DNA of 34,539 nucleotides, from NCBI GenBank assembly GCA_012744395.1, contig JAAYCB010000389.1:1-34539 (forward strand), given 5' to 3'. The stretch's first letter is position 1. Each line of letters starts with the position of its first letter. Both the position numbers and the translations under genes were made by a program. The notes below the pieces were generated by a model. The model had not been told where the DNA came from, searched no databases, and saw nothing but the letters and a program-made list of their open reading frames with translations. Positions 25,297 through 32,587 of the stretch are shown here, in pieces. This DNA is from Pirellulaceae bacterium (GTDB lineage: Bacteria; Planctomycetota; Planctomycetia; Pirellulales; Thermoguttaceae).

Positions 25297-28200
25297 GCGG
25301 GCGACTGGCCAGTCTGGAGGAACTCGCGGCACTCCGGGAACAGCTCCGCAACGAGCAGGCGGCAGCCCCGTCGGCCGGCCGGATCCCGGTCCGCATCTGC
25401 ATGGGGGCAAGCTGCATCGCCTCCGGCGCGGTGGCGGTCCGACAATCGCTGGAAGAGGAACTGGCGGCCGCCGGCCTGGAGGGCCGGGTGGCCCTGAAGG
25501 ACGTCGGTTGCCTCGGTCCTTGTTCCGGAGGCCCGGTGGCGGTGGTCGGCGACGTCTTTTACGAGCATCTCCAGCCCGAACACTGCGCCGAAATCGTCCG
25601 CGCCCACCTCGGCAAGGGGCAGATCGTCGAACGCCTGGCCCACCGGCGTCCCGACGGGCGGATCGTCTCGCGGATGGAGGACATGGAGTTCTTCCGCCGG
25701 CAGACGAAGATCGTCCTCGGCCGCTGCGGCCGCATCGATCCGCAGCGGATCGACGACACGCTGATCGAAGGCGGCTACCAGGCCCTGGCCGGCGTGCTGG
25801 ACGCGCACGACCCGGAAGCGGTGCTCCGGGAGATGGAGGTTTCCGGGCTCCGCGGCCGCGGCGGGGCCGGGTTTCCCACCTGGCGGAAATGGTCGTTCGC
25901 CCGAAACGCCCCGGGGCGACAGAAGTTCGTCGTCTGCAATGCCGACGAGGGCGATCCCGGCGCGTTCATGGACCGCAGCATCGTCGAGGGCGACCCCCAC
26001 GCGGTGATCGAGGGCATGGCGATTGCCGCGTTCACGATCGGCGCAGCGCAAGGCTATGTCTACATCCGCGCCGAGTATCCGCTGGCCGTCGAGCGGCTCC
26101 AGGTGGCCCTTGCCCAGGCGCGGCAGCGCGGGCTGCTGGGCAAGAACATTCTCGGCGCCGGTTTCGATTTCGAGCTGGAGATTCGCATGGGCGCCGGGGC
26201 CTTCGTCTGCGGCGAGGAGACCGCCCTGTTGACCTCGATCGAGGGCAATCGGGGGGAACCCCGCCCGCGGCCCCCCTTCCCCGCGCTGTCGGGTCTCTGG
26301 GGAAAGCCGACCTTGCTGAACAACGTGGAGACGTACGCCAACGTGCCGGCGATCCTGCTCCGCGGCGGCCAGTGGTATGCCTCCCACGGCGCCGGCAAGA
26401 GCAATGGGACCAAGGTCTTCGCGCTGGCCGGCACGATCAAGAACTCCGGGCTGGTCGAAGTGCCGATTGGAATGCCCCTGGGCGACTTGATCTACGATAT
26501 CGGCGGCGGGACCTCGTCGGCCAAGGAATTCAAGGCGGCGCAGATCGGCGGCCCCTCCGGCGGCTGCATCCCCAAGCAGCACCTGAACGTCCCCCTGGAC
26601 TACGAATCGCTCTCCGAGCTGGGCGCGATCATGGGCTCCGGCGGCCTGATCGTGATGGACGAGGATAGCTGCATGGTCGACGTGGCGCGGTTCTTCCTGG
26701 AATTTGTCCAGGAGGAATCGTGCGGCAAGTGCGTCCCCTGCCGCGTCGGCACGAAGCGGATGCTGGAGATTCTCAATCGCATCTGCGAGGGCCAGGGACA
26801 GGAATCGGACGTCGAACATCTGATCGAACTGGGCGAAATGATCAAGGAGACGTCGCTCTGCGGCCTTGGGCAGACCGCGCCCAACCCGGTGCTGTCCACG
26901 ATTCGCCACTTCGGCAACGAATACATCGAGCACATTCGCGACAAGCACTGCCGCGCCGGCGTCTGCCCGTCGCTCGTCTACGCGCCCTGTTCGAGCGCCT
27001 GCCCGGCCGGAGTCGACATCCCCGGCTATGTTTCGCTGGTGGCCGAGAAGCGCTACGCCGAGGCCCTCCGCCTGCACCGCGAGAAGAATCCGTTTCCCGC
27101 TATCTGTTCGCGGGTCTGCTTCCACACGTGCGAGGACAAGTGCCGCAGGTCGACGCTCGACGAGCCGGTTTCGATCCGCGGCATCAAGCGGTTCATGGTC
27201 GACCAGGAGGTGACGATCCAGCTACCGGAAGTCCGCGACAGCCTGGAAAACGCCAAGCGGAAGATCGCCATTGTCGGGGCCGGCCCGGCGGGGCTCTCCT
27301 GCGCTTACTTCCTCGCTCGGCTCGGCTACCAGCCGCTGGTTTACGAATCGGAGCCGCGGCCCGGAGGGATGCTCGTGCAGGCGATTCCGTCCTACCGGCT
27401 GCCGAGGGAGATCGTCGCCCGCGAGGTCCGGATGGTCGAGAACATGGGCGTGGAGATCCTCACCGAGACCGCTCTGGGGCGCGATTTCACGCTCAAATCG
27501 CTTCGCGGCAAGGGGGTCGAGGCCGTGTTCCTCGCCGTCGGGGCCCCACTCGGCGTGGGCTTGGGCATCCCCGGCGAAACCGCCGAAGGGATCATCGACG
27601 CACTCGGGTTCCTGCGGACCTACAATCTCCGCGGTTCGGTCAAGGTCGCCAAGAACGTCGTGGTCATCGGCGGCGGCAATTCGGCAATCGACGCCGCGCG
27701 GACCGCCGTGCGGCTCGGGGCCGAGTCGGTGACGGTCGTTTACCGGCGGAGCCGCGAGGTGATGCCGGCCTACAAGGAGGAGATTGAAGAAGCGCTTCAC
27801 GAGGGCGTCAAGTTGCAGCTTCTCACGGCCCCGGTCGACGTCGTGGCCGAAGGGGGGCGCGTCGTGGCGATCCGCTGCCGGCCGATGCGGCTCGGCGAGT
27901 TCGACGGCTCCGGCCGGCGTCGCCCCGAGGAGAGCGGCGACGTGTTCACCCTGCCGGCGGACCAGATTCTCGTGGCCATCGGCCAGGCCCTCTCGACGCA
28001 GGGATTCTGCGACGATATCGGGCTGGAGACCAACCGCAGCGGGTTCCTCCAGGCCGATCCGGTCACCGGCCAGACTTCGCAGAAATGGATCTTCGCCGGC
28101 GGCGACGCGGTCACTGGCCCGGCGTCGGTCGTCGAGGCCGTGGCCGCGGGCGAGCGGGTGGCCGTCGGCATCGACCGCTACCTGAGCGGCAGCGAGCACG

Positions 28201-28418
28201 CCTTCTGGCGCGAGACCAAGGAGGTCGACACCTTCTTCGATCCGGAGAAAGACCCGATCGACGCCCCCCGCGAGCGGCTGCCGCTGATCCCGGTCGAGCG
28301 CCGCTCCAACAACTTTGATGAAGTCGAACAGCCCTGGCGCGAATCCGTCGCCGTGCGGCAGGCCCAACGCTGCCTCCGCTGCGACTACGGCCGCCGTCCC
28401 GCAGGCAACGGCGACTAG
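25293..28418 (+). CDS. hydB: HydB (NuoF-like) fused to a GltD/NfnB-like FAD-NAD(P)H module
   Basis: This encodes 1041 residues from the ATG at 25293, with AGGGAG 8 nt upstream. Residues 31-85 are a thioredoxin-like [2Fe-2S] domain (Cys36, 41, 73, 77). About 130-540 is the NuoF core: the FMN/NADH loop GLRGRGGAGFPTWRKW (186-200), NADEGDPGAFMDRS, an SLBB-like segment, and a [4Fe-4S] site with Cys477, 480, 483 and 523. Cys553 and Cys558 follow. Where HydB normally ends in ferredoxin clusters, this protein has a GltD-type module. It starts with a cysteine-rich helical domain (Cys566, 570, 605, 609, 613, 617), followed by the FAD fold VGAGPAG (661-667) and the second nucleotide fold GGGNSAIDAARTAVRLGA with YRRSRE. 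The YRR arginines suggest NADPH, as in GltD and NfnB. The subunit would carry the NADH site plus a second NAD(P)H site in one chain. From memory, Sporomusa-type Nfn (Stn) complexes combine related HydB/HydC-like and GltD-like subunits without a hydrogenase. No frameshift is seen. Confidence 0.95.
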   Translation: MSGRLASLEELAALREQLRNEQAAAPSAGRIPVRICMGASCIASGAVAVRQSLEEELAAAGLEGRVALKDVGCLGPCSGGPVAVVGDVFYEHLQPEHCAEIVRAHLGKGQIVERLAHRRPDGRIVSRMEDMEFFRRQTKIVLGRCGRIDPQRIDDTLIEGGYQALAGVLDAHDPEAVLREMEVSGLRGRGGAGFPTWRKWSFARNAPGRQKFVVCNADEGDPGAFMDRSIVEGDPHAVIEGMAIAAFTIGAAQGYVYIRAEYPLAVERLQVALAQARQRGLLGKNILGAGFDFELEIRMGAGAFVCGEETALLTSIEGNRGEPRPRPPFPALSGLWGKPTLLNNVETYANVPAILLRGGQWYASHGAGKSNGTKVFALAGTIKNSGLVEVPIGMPLGDLIYDIGGGTSSAKEFKAAQIGGPSGGCIPKQHLNVPLDYESLSELGAIMGSGGLIVMDEDSCMVDVARFFLEFVQEESCGKCVPCRVGTKRMLEILNRICEGQGQESDVEHLIELGEMIKETSLCGLGQTAPNPVLSTIRHFGNEYIEHIRDKHCRAGVCPSLVYAPCSSACPAGVDIPGYVSLVAEKRYAEALRLHREKNPFPAICSRVCFHTCEDKCRRSTLDEPVSIRGIKRFMVDQEVTIQLPEVRDSLENAKRKIAIVGAGPAGLSCAYFLARLGYQPLVYESEPRPGGMLVQAIPSYRLPREIVAREVRMVENMGVEILTETALGRDFTLKSLRGKGVEAVFLAVGAPLGVGLGIPGETAEGIIDALGFLRTYNLRGSVKVAKNVVVIGGGNSAIDAARTAVRLGAESVTVVYRRSREVMPAYKEEIEEALHEGVKLQLLTAPVDVVAEGGRVVAIRCRPMRLGEFDGSGRRRPEESGDVFTLPADQILVAIGQALSTQGFCDDIGLETNRSGFLQADPVTGQTSQKWIFAGGDAVTGPASVVEAVAAGERVAVGIDRYLSGSEHAFWRETKEVDTFFDPEKDPIDAPRERLPLIPVERRSNNFDEVEQPWRESVAVRQAQRCLRCDYGRRPAGNGD

Positions 28419-28443
28419 CGAGAATGATAGCTGAGAAGAAAGG

Positions 28444-28473
28444 AATGGCCAAGGTCCAAGTCTCAATGGCCAA
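28444..28473 (+). repeat. Short direct repeat in the hydB-hydA spacer
   Basis: The 9-mer AATGGCCAA occurs at 28444-28452 and again at 28465-28473. It lies just before the two palindromes and may belong to the same inserted or repeat-derived segment. Confidence 0.5.
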
Positions 28474-28486
28474 CGAAGAGTCGGCT

Positions 28487-28512
28487 GGTTCCCAAGCTGC
28501 AGCTTGGGAACC
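28487..28512. repeat. Perfect 26-bp palindrome (REP-like), copy 1
   Basis: The two 13-bp halves, GGTTCCCAAGCTG and its exact reverse complement, abut without a spacer. It shares the core GTTCCCAAGC...GCTTGGGAAC with a second copy 100 bp downstream, which marks it as a repeat family, not a chance stem. Confidence 0.85.
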
Positions 28513-28586
28513 GACCGGGACCGAAGACCACGATATTCATTTCACGATTTGCGGCGCCGCTTGGCGGTGTCCCAGACGGAATCGAG

Positions 28587-28612
28587 CGTTCCCAAGCGGG
28601 AGCTTGGGAACG
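28587..28612. repeat. REP-like palindrome, copy 2
   Basis: The arms CGTTCCCAAGC (28587-28597) and GCTTGGGAACG (28602-28612) flank the loop GGGA. It has the same core and the same total length as the copy at 28487-28512 but a different centre, suggesting a repeat family with conserved arms and variable middle. Confidence 0.85.
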
Positions 28613-28661
28613 AGGTAGAGACTGAACCCCGAACCCCGACCCCGAATCCCGCTTCCCCGCC

Positions 28662-30434
28662 ATGATCAACCTGACCATCAACAACGTTCCCGTCGCGGTG
28701 CCGGACGGCACGACGATCCTGGCGGCGGCGCGCCAGGCGGGCGTGCGGATTCCGACGCTCTGCTATGTCGAGGGTTTGCAGGCGATCGGGGCCTGCCGCG
28801 TTTGCATCGTTGAGATCGAGGGCGTCCAGGCGCTGGCTGCGTCGTGCTCGATGCCCGCCGCCGAGGGCATGAAGGTCCACACCAACACGCGGCGTGTCCG
28901 CGAAGCGCGGCGGATGGTGGTCGAACTGCTCTTGTCGGAGCACAACGGCGAGTGCCAGACCTGCGACCGGCGGGAAGACTGCGAGCTTCAGTCGCTGGCG
29001 GCCGAGTTGGGCATCCGGATGATCTCCTTCCAGGGGGAGAAGACGCGCGCCGGGCTCGACTCCTCGACTCCGGCGCTGTTGCGCGACCATGGCAAGTGCA
29101 TCAAGTGCCGCCGTTGCGTGAGCGTCTGCAACGAAATCCAGCACGTCGGCGCGCTCTGGCCGCAGAGCCGGGGGTTTGAGACCTCGATCGGGCCGGCCTT
29201 CAATCGCGACCTGAACACGGTCGCCTGCGTCCAGTGCGGCCAGTGCGCGGCGGTCTGCCCGGTCGGCGCGATCACCGAGCGCGACCAGATCGACGAGGTC
29301 TGGGCGGCGTTGGACGATGCGGACAAGCACGTCGTCGTGCAGACCGCGCCGGCAATCCGCGCGGCGCTGGGGGAGTGCTTCGGATATCCGCCGGGCACGC
29401 TGGTCACGGGCAGGATGACCGCCGCGCTCCGCCGGCTGGGTTTCAACGCCGTTTTCGACACGAACTTCGCCGCCGACCTGACGATCATGGAAGAGGGGAG
29501 CGAGCTGCTGGCGCGGCTCAAGGCGGTGCTTGCCGAGGGGCGCGAAGCCGCCCTGCCCTTGATGACGAGCTGCTCGCCCGGCTGGATCAAGTTCGCCGAG
29601 CATTTCTTTCCCGAAATGCTTCCCCATTTGTCAACCTGCAAGTCGCCGCAGCAGATGTTCGGCGCCGTGGCGAAGACATACTACGCGGAAAAGCTCAAGC
29701 TGCGTCCCGAACAGATCTTCGTCGTCTCGATCATGCCCTGCACGGCGAAGAAATACGAGTGCGGCCGCCCGGAGATGAACGCCAGCGGGACCCGCGACGT
29801 CGACGTGGTGCTCACCACCCGCGAGCTCGGCAAGATGATCCGCGCCGCGGGGATCGATTTCCCGAGCCTGCCGGAGGAGGAGATGGACGCGCCGCTGGGG
29901 CTGTCGAGCGGCGCGGCCGACATTTTCGCCAATACCGGCGGCGTGATGGAGGCGGCGCTGCGGACCGCCTACGAGTTGGTCACCGGGCGGGCGCTGCCAA
30001 CGGCGAACCTGCACATCGCGCCGGTGGCCGGGCTGGAGGGATTGAAAGAGGCGTCGCTGACCGTCGACGGCACGCTGGCCGGCTGGGAGTTCCTTGAAGG
30101 GGTGACGCTCAACGTGGCGGTGGCCCACGGCCTGGGCAACGCCGAGCGGCTGATGCAGCGAATCCTCGCCGGGGAGAAGACGTACCATTTTATCGAAGTC
30201 ATGACCTGCCCGGGGGGATGCATCGGGGGCGGCGGTCAGCCGCGCTTCACGACCAACGCGGTCCGCGAGGCGCGGATCGCGGCGATCTACCGCGAGGACG
30301 AGGGGAAGCAGCTGCGCAAGTCGCACGAGAATCCGGAAATCGCCGCGCTGTACAGAGAATTCCTCGGCAAGCCGCTGGGCGAACGATCCCACAGGCTGCT
30401 GCACACGAAATACACGCCGCGAGGCGCTGTTTGA
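28662..30434 (+). CDS. hydA: HydA, catalytic [FeFe]-hydrogenase subunit
   Basis: This encodes 590 residues. In order: a plant-type [2Fe-2S] domain (Cys34, 45, 48, 62), the His-ligated [4Fe-4S] segment HNGECQTCDRREDC (His94, Cys98, 101, 107), two [4Fe-4S] ferredoxin motifs (Cys146, 149, 152, 156 and 189, 192, 195, 199), and the H-cluster domain. L2 is MPCTAKKYE (358-366) and L3 is EVMTCPGGCIGG (512-523), both canonical. L1 is TSCSPGW (302-308) where TSCCPxW is expected; an additional Cys326 occurs in LSTCKSPQ. The small C-terminal region ends LLHTKYTPRGAV. With HydB and HydC it should form a cytoplasmic NAD(P)- and ferredoxin-linked hydrogenase (group A3 type). No Shine-Dalgarno precedes the ATG, only a pyrimidine-rich CCCCGAA-type stretch, and 243 nt with palindromes separate it from hydB. 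The maturases HydEFG are not in the window. Confidence 0.95.
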   Translation: MINLTINNVPVAVPDGTTILAAARQAGVRIPTLCYVEGLQAIGACRVCIVEIEGVQALAASCSMPAAEGMKVHTNTRRVREARRMVVELLLSEHNGECQTCDRREDCELQSLAAELGIRMISFQGEKTRAGLDSSTPALLRDHGKCIKCRRCVSVCNEIQHVGALWPQSRGFETSIGPAFNRDLNTVACVQCGQCAAVCPVGAITERDQIDEVWAALDDADKHVVVQTAPAIRAALGECFGYPPGTLVTGRMTAALRRLGFNAVFDTNFAADLTIMEEGSELLARLKAVLAEGREAALPLMTSCSPGWIKFAEHFFPEMLPHLSTCKSPQQMFGAVAKTYYAEKLKLRPEQIFVVSIMPCTAKKYECGRPEMNASGTRDVDVVLTTRELGKMIRAAGIDFPSLPEEEMDAPLGLSSGAADIFANTGGVMEAALRTAYELVTGRALPTANLHIAPVAGLEGLKEASLTVDGTLAGWEFLEGVTLNVAVAHGLGNAERLMQRILAGEKTYHFIEVMTCPGGCIGGGGQPRFTTNAVREARIAAIYREDEGKQLRKSHENPEIAALYREFLGKPLGERSHRLLHTKYTPRGAV

Positions 30435-30486
30435 GGCCCGTTCCACTACAAACTCCTTTGGCAAACCAGAGAAAGCCTTGCCCATC

Positions 30487-32586
30487 ATGCTCGAAAAACT
30501 GCTCAGCCCCGACACGATCGCCGTCATCGGCGCGTCGCGCACGCCGGGCAAAGTCGGACACGAGATCGTGGCCAATCTTGTCAACCAGGGATTCGAAGGC
30601 TCGATCATTCCGATCAACCCGACGACCGACGAAATCCTCGGCCTGAAGTGCTATCCATCGCTCAAGGAGAGCGGCGCGACGATCGACTTGAGCGTGATCG
30701 CCGTCGCGCAACCGCGCGTCGCCGATGCGATCCGCGACTCGCTCGCGGCCGGCGCCCAGGCGATCTGCGTGATCACCGCCGGCTTCAAGGAGACGGGCCG
30801 CGAAGGCGCGGAACTGGAGAAGCAGATCGCCCAGCAGGTCCGCGACGGCGGCGCGCGGCTGCTCGGGCCGAACTGCCTCGGCTTGCTCAACACGCACCGG
30901 CGGATGAATGCGTCGTTCGCCAAGGAAATGCCCCCGCCGGGCGGAATCTCCGTAATCTCCCAGTCGGGCGCGCTGTGCACCGCGATCCTCGACCTGGCGA
31001 TCGCCCGCAACATGGGCCTCTCCAAGCTGATCAGCATCGGCAACAAGGCCGACCTCGACGAGCGCGACCTCGTCGAGGCGCTTGCCGACGATCCGCAGAC
31101 GCGCGTCATCGTGGCCTACCTGGAGAGCATCGAGTCGGGCAAGGACTTCGTCCGGACCGCCGCGGAGACCGCCCGCACCAAGCCGGTCGTGGTCTTCAAA
31201 TCGGGCACGAGTTCCGCGGGCGCCAAGGCGGCCTCGTCGCACACCGGCAGCCTGGCCGGCGCGGACATCGCTTACGGGGCGGCCTTCAAGCGTTCGGGGA
31301 TTCTCCGCGCGCCGACGTTCGAATCACTCTTCGACTACGCCACGGCCCTGGCGATGCAGCCGCTGCCGCGGGGCAAGCGGGTGGCGATCATCACCAACGC
31401 CGGCGGGCCGGGAATCATGGCCGCCGACGCCGTGGAACACTCCGGGCTCGCCGTCGCCGCGCTCGACCAGACGATTGCTGGCGAACTGGCCAAGATGCTG
31501 CCGGCGGCGGCCAGCGTCCACAATCCGATCGACGTACTCGGCGACGCCGACGCCCAGCGCTACGGCGCCGCGGTCGCCGCGGCCCAGCAGGATCCGGGCG
31601 TCGACGCGATCGTCGTGATTCTCACCCCGCAAGCCATGACCCAGTGCGTCGACACGGCCCGTGCAATCTCCGAGAATCGCGGCAGCAAGCCGGTCCTGGT
31701 GTCTTTCATGGGCGGCAAGGTCGTCCTGCCGGGCCGGGAGGAACTGCTCGAATTGGGCATTCCCGAGTATCCTTCGCCGGAGCGCGCCGTCGCGGCCCTC
31801 AAGGCAATGTGCGATTATGCCGAGTGGAAGGAGACGCCGCCGCGAATGGTCGCCCGATTCCCCGTCAACCGCCGCCGGGCCGAACGCGTCCTGCACCGCT
31901 GCCTCCGCACCGGCCAACTCCAGGTCGGCGAAGCGGCCGCGAAGGACGTGATGCGGGCATACAACTTCAACGTGCCGGCCGGCCGGATCGCGGCGACCGC
32001 CGACGACGCCGCCGAACTGGCCGTGAAGATCGGGCTGCCCGTGGCGATGAAGATCCTCTCCCCGGATATCGTTCACAAGTCGGACCTCGGCGGCGTCAAG
32101 TTGAACCTCGCCACGCCCGACGAAGTCCGCGACGCCTTCGACCTGATGATGCTGCGGATCGGCAAGAAGATGCCCGACGCGCGGCTCAGCGGGGTCTACT
32201 TGGAGAAGATGTGTCCCCGCGGGCGCGAAGTCATCCTGGGGATGACGCGCGATCCGCAATTCGGCCCGATGCTGATGTTCGGCCTCGGCGGGATCTTCGT
32301 GGAGATCATGAAGGACGTGACGTTCCACCTGGCCCCGATCACGGCGCAGGAGGCGCTCGAAATGCTCCGCTCGACGAAATCCTACGCGTTGCTCGAAGGC
32401 GCTCGGGGCCGCGGCCGCGTGGATATCGACGCGATCGCCAATTGCCTCCAGCGGCTCAGTCAGCTGGTCACCGATTTCCCCCAAATTACCGAAATGGACA
32501 TCAACCCGCTGATCGTCGGTGAGGTCGGAACGGACCCCGTCGTTGCGGATGCCCGAATCACCCTTTCCGATGCGAGGAGCGAGTAA
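30487..32586 (+). CDS. ADP-forming acetyl/acyl-CoA synthetase, fused alpha and beta subunits
   Basis: This encodes 699 residues from the ATG at 30487 (a TTG at 30478 is an alternative; neither has a strong ribosome site). The N-terminal CoA-binding Rossmann domain starts IAVIGASRTPGKVGHEI. The ligase domain includes SVISQSGALCTAI and SSHTGSLAG with His252, the expected phosphohistidine. From about residue 475 an ATP-grasp domain follows, with AMKILSPDIVHKSDLGGVKL and MLMFGLGGIFVEIMKDV. The enzyme converts acyl-CoA, ADP and phosphate to acid, CoA and ATP, reversibly, in the cytoplasm. It begins 52 nt after hydA and ends one base before the next gene, fitting a fermentative role where acetyl-CoA oxidation products are cashed in as ATP. 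Acetyl-CoA is the likely but unproven substrate. Confidence 0.93.
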   Translation: MLEKLLSPDTIAVIGASRTPGKVGHEIVANLVNQGFEGSIIPINPTTDEILGLKCYPSLKESGATIDLSVIAVAQPRVADAIRDSLAAGAQAICVITAGFKETGREGAELEKQIAQQVRDGGARLLGPNCLGLLNTHRRMNASFAKEMPPPGGISVISQSGALCTAILDLAIARNMGLSKLISIGNKADLDERDLVEALADDPQTRVIVAYLESIESGKDFVRTAAETARTKPVVVFKSGTSSAGAKAASSHTGSLAGADIAYGAAFKRSGILRAPTFESLFDYATALAMQPLPRGKRVAIITNAGGPGIMAADAVEHSGLAVAALDQTIAGELAKMLPAAASVHNPIDVLGDADAQRYGAAVAAAQQDPGVDAIVVILTPQAMTQCVDTARAISENRGSKPVLVSFMGGKVVLPGREELLELGIPEYPSPERAVAALKAMCDYAEWKETPPRMVARFPVNRRRAERVLHRCLRTGQLQVGEAAAKDVMRAYNFNVPAGRIAATADDAAELAVKIGLPVAMKILSPDIVHKSDLGGVKLNLATPDEVRDAFDLMMLRIGKKMPDARLSGVYLEKMCPRGREVILGMTRDPQFGPMLMFGLGGIFVEIMKDVTFHLAPITAQEALEMLRSTKSYALLEGARGRGRVDIDAIANCLQRLSQLVTDFPQITEMDINPLIVGEVGTDPVVADARITLSDARSE

Positions 32587-32587
32587 C

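Noticed and set aside
25050-27125. 691-codon minus-strand frame opposite hydC/hydB
   Set aside because: Antisense of invariant NuoF motifs; no independent evidence of coding.
28424-28618. 64-codon frame in the hydB-hydA spacer
   Set aside because: It translates straight through both palindromes; the peptide is a by-product of the repeat sequence.
30478-30486. TTG codon as start of the acyl-CoA synthetase
   Set aside because: The ATG at 30487 fits the family N-terminus; the TTG adds only three residues and has only a marginal GAG ahead of it.
30648-32522. 624-codon plus-strand frame overlapping the acyl-CoA synthetase in another frame
   Set aside because: Extreme Arg content and no motifs, while the main frame shows the full family signature.
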